Made by a program: the position numbers and the translations under genes. Shown piece after piece: positions 1 through 6,817 of a stretch of DNA of 64,000 nucleotides. How positions within the stretch are numbered: position 1 is the stretch's first letter; each line of letters starts with the position of its first letter. The notes beneath the pieces are model-generated. The model worked only from the letters and a program-made list of their open reading frames with translations. It did not search any database and had not been told where the DNA came from. Source of the DNA: Saccharothrix deserti (lineage in GTDB: Bacteria > Actinomycetota > Actinomycetes > Mycobacteriales > Pseudonocardiaceae); the NCBI RefSeq assembly GCF_009769385.1, contig NZ_VKAB01000030.1, positions 1 through 64,000 on the forward strand, in the 5' to 3' direction.

Positions 1-96
1 CATCCCCTGGGCGAACAATTCGGCGGCCTCGAACCGCACCCGTTCCCGCCGGGCCCGTTGCTCCGCGGTCAGACCACCACCATCGGAATACCGCAT
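1..96 (-). mobile_element. IS630-family transposase, N-terminal fragment (runs off left edge)
   Basis: Read on the minus strand, an ATG at 96-94 opens a frame with no stop to the window edge. It begins MRYSDGGGLTAEQRARRERV and continues with RFEAAELFAQG. The GGGLTAEQRARRE...AAELF pattern is typical of the start of actinobacterial IS630-type transposases, whose N-terminal helix-turn-helix follows directly. Only the first 32 codons are visible, so intactness cannot be judged. It places a transposable element next to the enediyne cluster. The family call rests on a short motif. Confidence 0.55.
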
Positions 97-134
97 CCCA
101 CCGGCATACACCCACCGGCATACACCCACCGGCA
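97..134. repeat. 14-bp tandem repeat, 2.7 copies
   Basis: CCCACCGGCATACA occurs at 97-110 and 111-124 and a 10-bp partial copy follows at 125-134. It directly abuts the transposase start codon, so it lies in the left-end/promoter region of the putative insertion sequence. Confidence 0.85.
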
Positions 135-212
135 AGAGCAACCGTCACCCCGAAACGAAAAGATCGGTAAGCACTGGCGACCGCCTCGGGCTTCTCACCG
201 CGTGCGGACTTC

Positions 213-276
213 GGCGACACGGCGACGCGGCGACACGGCGACACGGCGACGCGGCGACACGGCGACACGGCGGCGC
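213..276. repeat. 8-bp minisatellite, 8 copies
   Basis: Eight tandem octamers run 213-276 in the order GGCGACAC, GGCGACGC, GGCGACAC, GGCGACAC, GGCGACGC, GGCGACAC, GGCGACAC, GGCGGCGC. The AC-GC-AC triplet of units repeats, so there is a 24-bp higher-order period. The tract is non-coding and lies in the 97-423 gap before the first full gene; I see no other gene in that gap. A direct repeat GTCACGGCCG (356-365, 369-378) lies just upstream of the next gene. Confidence 0.85.
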
Positions 277-423
277 TGCGGCGCGGGCGAGAGCACGGGG
301 CGAGAAGACTTTCGCACCGCACTTCGCCATCCTCGATTCGGCACTGTTGCGGAAAGTCACGGCCGGAGGTCACGGCCGTGCCCGATGCTCCGGACTATTC
401 GTTTTCGAGTGGAGGAGGTGCGC

Positions 424-1206
424 ATGGACGTGATCTCGGCGCTGACTGCGACAGGTGACGAAGTGGACGGGATGGTGGTCGACCTCGACCGGGGCAAGTG
501 GTCGCTGCCCACCCCGGCGGAAGGGTGGACGATCAAACACCAGATCGCCCACCTGACCGCCATTTTCGCCATGGCGGGCCTGTCCGCGGCCGACGGTGAC
601 CGGTTCCGGGCGATGCTGTCCACCCTGTCCGACGACTTCAACGCCAACGTGGACGCCGCGATGGCCCCACACCTCGCGCTCGAACCGGACGAGCTGCTCG
701 CGCGCTGGCGGGCGACGAAGAGCCGGGCGATCACCGCGCTGGCCGCGGTGCCGGCCGACCAGGTCGTGCCGTGGCTGGTCAACCCGCTGCCGCCCGCGGT
801 GCTGGCCAGTGCCGGGATGATGGAGCTGTTCGGCCACGGGCAGGACATCGCCGACGCGCTCGGGGTGACCCGCGAGTGGGACGACCGGCTCGGCTTCCTG
901 GTGGAGTTCGCCGTGCGCACGAAGGACTTCGGTTACCTGGCTCGCGGTGAGGAGCCGCCGGCCGAGCCGTTCCGCTTCGAGATCACCGCGCCCTCCGGCA
1001 AGCGGTGGGACTTCGGCCCCGGGGACGCGACGCAGCGGATCAGCGGGCCGGCGGTGGACTTCTGCCTGCTGGTGACGCGCCGGCGGCACCACGCGGACCT
1101 CGCCGTGACGGCGTCCGGCGAGTCGGCCGAGCGCTGGCTGGAGATCGCGCAGGCGTACCGGGGTCCGGCGGGTGAGGGCCGCAGGCCCGACCAGTTCGCG
1201 CACTAG
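424..1206 (+). CDS. TIGR03084-like / maleylpyruvate-isomerase-fold (MDMPI_N, DinB-like) protein
   Basis: A 260-residue protein. The ATG at 424 is preceded by GGAGGTG (413-419), so the longer open frame upstream is not coding. The N-terminal half is a DinB/MDMPI-type four-helix bundle: a GWTIKHQIAHL segment near residue 40 and MELFGHGQDIADALG near residue 140 carry the histidines expected to bind a divalent metal. The C-terminal part resembles the small alpha/beta domain attached to this family in actinobacteria. Related proteins are mycothiol-dependent isomerases/transferases or uncharacterised metal-binding proteins. It stands alone with a terminator behind it; a role in thiol chemistry or self-protection of the enediyne cluster is only inference. 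Confidence 0.7.
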   Translation: MDVISALTATGDEVDGMVVDLDRGKWSLPTPAEGWTIKHQIAHLTAIFAMAGLSAADGDRFRAMLSTLSDDFNANVDAAMAPHLALEPDELLARWRATKSRAITALAAVPADQVVPWLVNPLPPAVLASAGMMELFGHGQDIADALGVTREWDDRLGFLVEFAVRTKDFGYLARGEEPPAEPFRFEITAPSGKRWDFGPGDATQRISGPAVDFCLLVTRRRHHADLAVTASGESAERWLEIAQAYRGPAGEGRRPDQFAH

Positions 1207-1296
1207 CCCGCCGACGCGGGCGGTCGGCGCCCGCGGCACGACGACGGCGGCCACGCCCGCCACCTCGACGGGATCGGTTCCCTTCGGTGCTGGTGA

Positions 1297-1318
1297 GCCC
1301 GGCATGACCATGCCGGGC
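1297..1318. terminator. Bidirectional hairpin terminator between convergent genes
   Basis: GCCCGGCATG (1297-1306) and CATGCCGGGC (1309-1318) form a perfect 10-bp stem with a 2-nt spacer, in the gap between the convergent genes ending at 1206 and 1354. No U-tract follows, as is usual in high-GC actinobacteria. Confidence 0.6.
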
Positions 1319-1353
1319 CACCCGCCGCGTCGGCGTTCTCGACGTCCGCGGAG

Positions 1354-2358
1354 TCAGGTCCAGGGGCGTTCGGGGAGCCAGGTGGCACGCCGCGACACGG
1401 GCGGCTCGAACGGCAGGACCACGACGGCGACCGGCGGACCGGCGACATCCTCCGCGTCGAGCACCACCAGCTCGTCCCCGGCGAGCACGACGAGCCAGCC
1501 GTCGCCTTCCCGTCGACCACGCGGTGCGAACACCGGCTGCCCGGCGGGTCGCCGGAGTTCGTGGGTCCAGCCGCGGTCCAGCACCACGTCGTGCCGCACC
1601 ACCGTTCGGCCTGCCAGGCCGAACACGTGCCGGTGCCGGCGTCCCGCCACCCGGTCGTCCACCGTGGCGACGTCCATCCCGGACAGGCTCGTCGTGCGCA
1701 CCTCCCCCGTGGTCAGGTCGATCGTGCTGCGGCGCAGCACGCCGGGCGCCCACACCGCGTCGACCACGACGCGCCCGAGCCCGTCGTGGGCGTTGACCGC
1801 CTGGAGCACCTCGCCTCCACCCACCTCGAACCAGCACGGCTGCCCCACGCCATCGCGGGGCAGCAGCCCGATACGGGTCGGTTGACCGGTACGGGCCACG
1901 TACGGCGAGCGCAGCCCGACCAGGGCCGCGGCGTGGCTGTAGTACGGCGGTGAGTCGAAGACGACGAAGAACCGGTCGGTCAGTGCGACCGCCCGCATCA
2001 TGGGCGTCCCGTGGAGCACGAACGGCTCCACGCGTACGACTTCCCCGTCCGAAGTGAGGGTCAGATGTTCTGCACATCCGAGACCGGGGTACGACACGGC
2101 GGTGTGCCAGAAGACGCCGTCGCACACCGGGCGGGCCATCGTCGCGTCGTCCGACCAGTTCTCCCGCGCCAGTGCGGGCGGCCGTTCGCCGCGGTACCAG
2201 CGAGCCGTGCCGGCAGCGAGCCGGATCCCGGACACGCCGTGCGGGAGGGCTTGGACGAACGCCCCGGCGAGCGCGGCGGGCAGTTCACCGCGGACGGTCA
2301 ACGGCTCCACGACCTCCTGTGCCGGTGCGGCCATGTCCAGCACCCCCAAGGGTTTCAT
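1354..2358 (-). CDS. Carotenoid-oxygenase (CCO/RPE65) fold protein lacking most iron-ligand histidines
   Basis: A 334-residue protein, shorter than usual bacterial carotenoid cleavage oxygenases (about 450-480). The family framework is clear: the opening with RGELPAALAGAFVQ, then FFVVFDSP, PCWFEVGGGEVLQAVNAHDG, ATVDDRVAGRRHRHVFGLA and DGWLVVLAGDELVVLDAEDV. Active members bind Fe(II) with four histidines. Here the MMHDFAIT-type motif reads MMRAVALT, the FHPLNAYE-type motif reads VLQAVNAHD, and the C-terminal FGFHGTW-type motif reads VSRRATW. The first ligand region is shortened, and whether its histidine survives (FWHTAVSYP) is unclear. It is therefore probably not an iron dioxygenase. It is transcribed divergently from the TetR gene over a 50-bp promoter carrying a motif also found upstream of pksE. 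A polyene-binding or non-redox role is inference. Confidence 0.72.
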   Translation of the reverse strand: MKPLGVLDMAAPAQEVVEPLTVRGELPAALAGAFVQALPHGVSGIRLAAGTARWYRGERPPALARENWSDDATMARPVCDGVFWHTAVSYPGLGCAEHLTLTSDGEVVRVEPFVLHGTPMMRAVALTDRFFVVFDSPPYYSHAAALVGLRSPYVARTGQPTRIGLLPRDGVGQPCWFEVGGGEVLQAVNAHDGLGRVVVDAVWAPGVLRRSTIDLTTGEVRTTSLSGMDVATVDDRVAGRRHRHVFGLAGRTVVRHDVVLDRGWTHELRRPAGQPVFAPRGRREGDGWLVVLAGDELVVLDAEDVAGPPVAVVVLPFEPPVSRRATWLPERPWT

Positions 2359-2398
2359 AACACCGTTCTGGTACCCGTTTTATATCGCCGTTATGGAA
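2353..2398. promoter_or_regulatory. Candidate TetR operator pair in divergent promoter
   Basis: TTTCATAACACCGTT (2353-2367) and, inverted, CGCCGTTATGGAA (2386-2398, reverse complement TTCCATAACGGCG) lie in the 50-bp gap between the oxygenase-fold gene (start 2358) and the TetR gene (start 2409). Near-identical TTCCATAACGGCG and TTCCATAACACCG elements occur at 12859 and 12890 upstream of pksE. Position and recurrence support an operator; which protein binds is inferred. Confidence 0.6.
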
Positions 2399-2408
2399 CA
2401 ATGTCAAG

Positions 2409-3080
2409 GTGAGCCCACGTCGATCGGATCCCAAGACACGCGCCGCGCTGGTGGACATCGCGGCCGGTCTGCTGGCCGCGGAAGGACCTCAGGCGCTGTC
2501 GACCCGCCGCATCGCCGCGGAGGCGGGCTCGTCGACGATGGCCGTGTACACCCACTTCGGCGGGATGATCGGCCTGGTGCGGGAGATGGTGCACGAGGGC
2601 TTCGCCCGTCTGCAGGACCACCTGACCAAGGTCGTGTGGACCGATGACCCGGTCTCGGACATGGCCCTGCTCGGTCGGGCGTACCGGCGCAACGCGCTGG
2701 CCAACCCCCACCTGTACGCGGTGATGTTCGGCGGCTTCTCGCCGGCCGGGTTCACCCTGTCCGACACCGATCGCCAGCACGGGCGGTACACCCTGGTCAA
2801 CGTCGCCCAGTGCGCGGCCCGGTGCATCGCGGTGGACCGGTTCGACCCCGGCGACCCGGAGTTGGTGGCGCACCGGATGTGGGTCGCGACGCACGGGCTG
2901 GTGACCCTGGAGCTGGGCCACTACCTGCTGGAGCCCTACGACGCCGACCGGCTGTTCGAGGCGCAGTTGGTGGCTCTCATGGTCAGCGCGGGCGACATCC
3001 CGGACGCGGCGGAGCGGTCCGTGGCGGAGTCCCGGAGAAGACTGGACGACGAAGTGGCGACCAGACTGCCGCAGCACTGA
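2409..3080 (+). CDS. TetR/AcrR-family transcriptional regulator
   Basis: A 223-residue regulator starting at a GTG. The N-terminal helix-turn-helix is visible as LSTRRIAAEAGSSTMAVYTHFG (about residues 33-54, split here only for description: recognition part AEAGSSTMAVYTHF). The long C-terminal domain (from about residue 70) would bind a ligand and dimerise. Start choice: the GTG at 2409 has no strong Shine-Dalgarno sequence; in-frame alternatives further in would cut the DNA-binding domain. It is divergent from the carotenoid-oxygenase-fold gene. The motif in their shared promoter recurs at the pksE promoter, so it is a good candidate for pathway control, perhaps sensing the enediyne or a polyene intermediate. 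Target assignment is inference. Confidence 0.85.
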   Translation: MSPRRSDPKTRAALVDIAAGLLAAEGPQALSTRRIAAEAGSSTMAVYTHFGGMIGLVREMVHEGFARLQDHLTKVVWTDDPVSDMALLGRAYRRNALANPHLYAVMFGGFSPAGFTLSDTDRQHGRYTLVNVAQCAARCIAVDRFDPGDPELVAHRMWVATHGLVTLELGHYLLEPYDADRLFEAQLVALMVSAGDIPDAAERSVAESRRRLDDEVATRLPQH

Positions 3081-3116
3081 GTCCGCTCGGCCCGGCGCCG
3101 GGCGCGGATGAACGTC

Positions 3117-3147
3117 GTGGGCTGTCCGGCACGGCCGGACAGCCCAC
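3117..3147. terminator. Bidirectional hairpin terminator
   Basis: GTGGGCTGTCCGG (3117-3129) and CCGGACAGCCCAC (3135-3147) form a perfect 13-bp stem with a 5-nt loop between the convergent TetR and carboxylase genes. Confidence 0.75.
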
Positions 3148-3182
3148 GAGGTCGTACTCGGCAGGGCGGAGCCCGCACCGCC

Positions 3183-3212
3183 TCACAGCGGCACGTCTCA
3201 CAGCGGCACGTT
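3183..3212. repeat. 15-bp tandem duplication spanning the carboxylase stop codon
   Basis: On the minus strand the last codons AACGTGCCGCTGTGA (3212-3198; Asn-Val-Pro-Leu-stop) are followed directly by GACGTGCCGCTGTGA (3197-3183; Asp-Val-Pro-Leu-stop). The unit is in frame and includes the stop codon. Confidence 0.85.
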
Positions 3213-4805
3213 GCCGTGCTTCCGCGCCGGTGTCACCTTGCGCTTGTCCTTCAGCATCGCCAGCCCGCGGGCGACCGCGGCACGGGTGTGCGCCGGGTCG
3301 ATGACGTCGTCCACCAGGCCGCGCTCCGCGGCGTAGTACGGGTGGACCAGCTGCTCGGAGTACTCCGCCAGCAGCTCGGCCCGCAGGTTCTCCGGATCGG
3401 CGGCGGCGGCCAACTCCTTGCGGAAGATGACGTTCACCGCGCCCTCGGCACCCATGACGGCGATCTCGTTGGTGGGCCACGCCAACGACAGGTCGGTGCC
3501 GATCGAGCGGGAATCCATGACGATGTACGCGCCGCCGTACGCCTTGCGCACGATCACCTGGATGCGGGGCACGGTCGCCTCGCAATAGGCGTACAGCAGC
3601 TTCGCGCCGTGCCGGATGACCCCGCCGTGCTCCTGCTCGGTGCCGGGCAGGAAGCCCGGCACGTCCACGAGGGACACCAGCGGGATGCCGAACGCGTCGC
3701 AGAACCGCACGAACCGGGCGGCCTTCTGGGCCGCGGCGCTGTCGAGCACGCCCGCGAGCACCATCGGCTGGTTGCCGACGAGGCCCACCACTTCGCCGTC
3801 GACGCGTCCCAGCACGCACACCACGTTGGCCGCCCAACCCTCGTGCACCTCCAGGAACTCGCCGTCGTCCACGAGTTCCGACACCACCACCCGCATGTCG
3901 TAGGGCTGGTTGGGCTCGACCGGGACGATGCTCGCGAACGCGGCCCGCTCGTCCTCGGTCGCGCCGCACGGCTCCAGCGCCGGAGGTGACTCGAGGTTGT
4001 TGCCGGGCAACAAGGACACCAGGTAGCGGACGTCCTCCAGACAGCTCTCCTCGTCGTCGTGCACGAACGAGGCCACCCCCGACAGTCCGCCGTGGACGGA
4101 AGCGCCGCCGAGGTCCTCGTGGCTGACCCGCTCACCGCTGACCGCGGCCACGACGTCCGGACCGGTCAGGTACATCTTCGCCGTGCCGCGGACCATGAAG
4201 GTGAAGTCCGCCAACGCCGGGGAGTACGCGGCTCCCCCGGCGCACGGACCGAGCACCACGCTGATCTGCGGCACGACCCCGGACGCCTCGACCTGGCGGC
4301 GGAAGATGCCGCCGTACCCGTCGAGCGCCATCACCCCTTCCTGGATGCGTGCGCCGCCGCTGTCGTTGAGCCCGATGATCGGCGCCCCGGTCGCGAGGGC
4401 CATGTCCATCACCTTGTGGATCTTGGCCGCGTGCGCCTGGCCCAACGAGCCGCCGAAGATGGTGAAGTCCTGCGCGTAGACGAAGACCCGGCGGCCCTCG
4501 ATGGTGCCCGATCCGGCCACCACACCATCGGTGTGCGGCCGGTGGTCGGACACCTTCAGGCCGTGCGCCTGGTGCCTCCGGTAGAGGTCGACCTCGATGA
4601 ACGAACCCGGGTCGAGCAGCAGGTCCAGCCGTTCCCGCGCGGTCCGCTTGCCCAACGCGCGCTGCCGTCGCACGGCTTCGCCGTCGGACACCGCGCGGTC
4701 ACGCAGGTCGGTGTTGCGGTCGCGCAACAGGTCCATCGTCCGGACCGGCAGCTCCGGCCGCAGCGCCTGGTGCCCGTTGACGTGCCCGATGTCGGAGGTG
4801 GTCAC
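3198..4805 (-). CDS. Acyl-CoA carboxylase beta subunit (carboxyltransferase)
   Basis: A 535-residue biotin-dependent carboxyltransferase of the PccB/AccD5 type, full length for the family. It would transfer CO2 from carboxybiotin to acetyl- or propionyl-CoA. Visible features are the N-terminal crotonase half with RQRALGKRTARERLDLLLD, FGGSLG and NDSGGARIQEG, and the C-terminal half with VDVPGFLPG, HGAKLLYAYCEATVP, AYGGAYIVM and GAEGAVNVIF. The GTG start at 4805 overlaps the stop of the upstream SDR gene (GTGA), so translation is coupled. No biotin-carboxylase alpha subunit is near, so it must borrow one. As last gene of the pksE operon it may supply malonyl-CoA or carboxylate a dedicated substrate; acyl specificity cannot be read with confidence. 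Confidence 0.9.
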   Translation of the reverse strand: MTTSDIGHVNGHQALRPELPVRTMDLLRDRNTDLRDRAVSDGEAVRRQRALGKRTARERLDLLLDPGSFIEVDLYRRHQAHGLKVSDHRPHTDGVVAGSGTIEGRRVFVYAQDFTIFGGSLGQAHAAKIHKVMDMALATGAPIIGLNDSGGARIQEGVMALDGYGGIFRRQVEASGVVPQISVVLGPCAGGAAYSPALADFTFMVRGTAKMYLTGPDVVAAVSGERVSHEDLGGASVHGGLSGVASFVHDDEESCLEDVRYLVSLLPGNNLESPPALEPCGATEDERAAFASIVPVEPNQPYDMRVVVSELVDDGEFLEVHEGWAANVVCVLGRVDGEVVGLVGNQPMVLAGVLDSAAAQKAARFVRFCDAFGIPLVSLVDVPGFLPGTEQEHGGVIRHGAKLLYAYCEATVPRIQVIVRKAYGGAYIVMDSRSIGTDLSLAWPTNEIAVMGAEGAVNVIFRKELAAAADPENLRAELLAEYSEQLVHPYYAAERGLVDDVIDPAHTRAAVARGLAMLKDKRKVTPARKHGNVPL

Positions 4806-5824
4806 CGGTGCCCCACCTGCCGGGAGCTCAACGAGCCGGTCTCCCCGAGCCAGCGGACGGTGTCCGCGACGGTGTCCGCGAACGGCCGCGGCTTGAGGTC
4901 GTGCGTACTGGCCGCCGGATCCACCCTGGTGGCCGCTCCGACTGTGGCGATCGCGCCGTACGCCGCGGGGATGTGCCACGGCCACAGCGGCTGCACCAGG
5001 TCGACGAACCTGCCGACCGGCGACATGGCCGCGGCGGGCAGGAACACGGCGGGCAGCGCCCGCCCGGTCACCTCCCGCACCGCCCGCACGTACTCCGGTG
5101 TGGTCAGGTACCGCCCGGGCCCGAAGTGGCGCCCAATGGGATGGGACCCGGTGGCCCCCGAGGTGATCAGCGCAGCGTGCAGGGCCGCGGTGTCGCGCAC
5201 GTCCCCGATCTGCACCCCGCCGCTGGGCCACATCGGCATCAACCCGCGCAGCGTGTCCCGCAGCCGGCCGGTCTGGTCGCCCATCTTCGGGTCGTGCGGC
5301 CCGAGCAGCGCCGGTGGGTAGCTGATCACCACCGGCGCGCCCTCGTGCTGGTGCCGCCGGGCGATCGCCTCGGAGGCGGCCTTCGTCGCCGCGTACGGTT
5401 CGCGAGTGGTCCCCACCGGTGACTGCTCGCGGATCACCCGCACGCCCGGCGAGAACAGCGCGGCGATGCTGGACACGTGCACCACCGGGCCCGCGCCGGC
5501 GCGTCGTGCGGCGGCCAGCACGACTTCGGTGCCGCGTTCGTTGGTGCTCCGCATGTCCGTGCGCTGCCTGCGGTCGAACGAGTACACCGAGGCGGCGTGC
5601 AGCACGGCGTCCGCACCGCGCACGGCCGCCGCCACCGCCCGCTCGTCGGTGACGTCCCCGACCACGACGTCGATCGCGTCCGCGGACACCTCCAACGGGC
5701 GCAGCGCCGTGTCCACCCCGGCCGGATCGCGGACCAGCAGCCGAGCCCGGTGACCGGCGCGCACCAACTCCGCGATGGTGTGCGCGCCGACGAACCCGGT
5801 GCCGCCGGTGACGGTGACCAGCAT
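4802..5824 (-). CDS. NAD-dependent epimerase/dehydratase (extended SDR)
   Basis: A 340-residue extended short-chain dehydrogenase. The nucleotide-binding GGTGFVGAHT lies at residues 7-16, the acidic/second-strand segment follows, and the catalytic Tyr-Lys pair is in EPYAATKAASEA. The ATG at 5824 has AAGGAG at correct spacing, preferable to the GTG two codons upstream. It lies 13 bp after the flavin reductase and overlaps the carboxylase gene. Relatives reduce or epimerise nucleotide sugars, dihydroflavonols or polyketide ketones. Its place in the pksE operon suggests a keto-reduction or dehydration on the enediyne core or a side chain; the substrate is unknown. Confidence 0.82.
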   Translation of the reverse strand: MLVTVTGGTGFVGAHTIAELVRAGHRARLLVRDPAGVDTALRPLEVSADAIDVVVGDVTDERAVAAAVRGADAVLHAASVYSFDRRQRTDMRSTNERGTEVVLAAARRAGAGPVVHVSSIAALFSPGVRVIREQSPVGTTREPYAATKAASEAIARRHQHEGAPVVISYPPALLGPHDPKMGDQTGRLRDTLRGLMPMWPSGGVQIGDVRDTAALHAALITSGATGSHPIGRHFGPGRYLTTPEYVRAVREVTGRALPAVFLPAAAMSPVGRFVDLVQPLWPWHIPAAYGAIATVGAATRVDPAASTHDLKPRPFADTVADTVRWLGETGSLSSRQVGHR

Positions 5825-5837
5825 CCTCACTCCTTCC

Positions 5838-6356
5838 TCAGCGCGTGTCGACCTGGTGGAACTGGCTGCCGTAGAACAGCAGCGCCCGCGTGCCCTCGCT
5901 CCGGCTGCAACTCAGCACCTGGCCGAGGAAGATCGAGTGGTCACCGCCTTCGTACCACTGGGTCAGCTCGCACTCCACCCAGGCCAGCGCGCCCGACAGC
6001 AGCGGCGCGCCGGTGCGCGGTCCCGGCAGCCAGTCGACCGCCTCGAACTGCGCCGCACCGCGCGGACGGCGGCGGTCGGCGAAGTAGCGCGCCGTCGGCT
6101 CCTGCTCGGCGCCCATGATGGACACCGCGAACCGCTTGGTGTTGGTGATCGCGTCGTGCATGACCGCCGTGCGGGAGACGCAGCACAGCACCAGCGGCGG
6201 GTCCAGGGACACCGAGCTGAACGCGTTGGCCGTCATGCCGTGCGTCTGCTCACCGCCGACCGTGAGCACGGTGATCCCGGTGGCGAACCGGGACATCGCG
6301 TCGCGCAACGAGGTCTCCGCCATGGGCAGCACCGGGTCTGTCACGGGCTCGTACAC
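5838..6356 (-). CDS. Flavin reductase, enediyne E6 type
   Basis: A 172-residue NAD(P)H:FMN/FAD reductase of the HpaC/SgcE6 family. Typical elements are RDAMSRFATGITVLTV near the N terminus, the flavin-contacting HGMTANAFSSVSLDPPLVL segment, and the C-terminal DHSIFLGQVL. The GTG at 6356 has GGGGG six bases upstream and follows the thioesterase stop closely; the ATG at 6323 is an alternative. In C-1027 biosynthesis SgcE6 supplies reduced flavin to a two-component monooxygenase. No obvious class D two-component oxygenase is seen in this window, so its partner may lie outside. Third gene of the pksE operon. Confidence 0.85.
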   Translation of the reverse strand: MYEPVTDPVLPMAETSLRDAMSRFATGITVLTVGGEQTHGMTANAFSSVSLDPPLVLCCVSRTAVMHDAITNTKRFAVSIMGAEQEPTARYFADRRRPRGAAQFEAVDWLPGPRTGAPLLSGALAWVECELTQWYEGGDHSIFLGQVLSCSRSEGTRALLFYGSQFHQVDTR

Positions 6357-6357
6357 G

Positions 6358-6816
6358 TCATGCCCCCAGTCCGGCGCGAGCGAGCACCGCCGTCGCGGCA
6401 TAGGGCTCCAGTGCCCGCCTCAGCTCCTCCGGCACCCGCGCGGGGACCGTCTCGGTGTTCGGGCCGCGCATGCACGCGATCCGCTGCCTGCCGCGGGCGA
6501 TCAGCAGCTGCTGGCCGTCGGTCACCTTCACGTAGTCGAAGGTGAACTGGATCTGCGTCTGGGTCAGCTCTTCCAGGCGCATCCGGACCGACAGCTCGTC
6601 GAAGGCGGTGATCTCGGCGAAGAACTCGCACTCGACCTTGAGGGTGAACAGCTTCAGGTCCCCGCGCACCTCCGCGAGCACGGCGGGCGCCTTCTCCTTG
6701 AGGAACATCTCCCGGCACCTGCCCTGCCAGCGCAGGTAGTTCACGTAGTACACGTTCCCGACGAGGTTGGTCTCCTCGAACCCGACGACGTGGCGGATCT
6801 CGTAGTACCCCTGCAT
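6358..6816 (-). CDS. Enediyne thioesterase (E10/TEBC/CalE7 type)
   Basis: A 152-residue hot-dog-fold thioesterase of the enediyne-specific family that releases the polyene product from PksE. Family hallmarks are YYEIRHVVGFEETNLVGNVYYVNYLRWQG (seen in pieces: FEETNLVGNVYYVNY at about residues 13-27), the RCREMFL that follows, and the central FFAEITAFDELSVRMRL. Like other E10 enzymes it has no classical hot-dog catalytic Asp/Glu in helix 1; the Asn-Val/Arg pair is the usual proposal. The ATG lies one base after the PksE stop (TGACATG), giving tight coupling. Together with PksE it is a diagnostic marker of enediyne pathways. Confidence 0.95.
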   Translation of the reverse strand: MQGYYEIRHVVGFEETNLVGNVYYVNYLRWQGRCREMFLKEKAPAVLAEVRGDLKLFTLKVECEFFAEITAFDELSVRMRLEELTQTQIQFTFDYVKVTDGQQLLIARGRQRIACMRGPNTETVPARVPEELRRALEPYAATAVLARAGLGA

Positions 6817-6817
6817 G

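Noticed and set aside
213..276. Possible CRISPR array
   Set aside because: Units are 8 bp, contiguous and without spacers; it is a minisatellite.
58..423. N-terminal extension of the MDMPI-like gene at 424
   Set aside because: The upstream frame translates the 8-bp minisatellite into RRRGDTAT repeats and lacks homology; GGAGGTG supports the ATG at 424.
2000..2647. Plus-strand open frames across the carotenoid-oxygenase-fold and tetR genes
   Set aside because: They are shadows of the minus-strand gene and of the TetR frame; the annotated frames carry clear family motifs.
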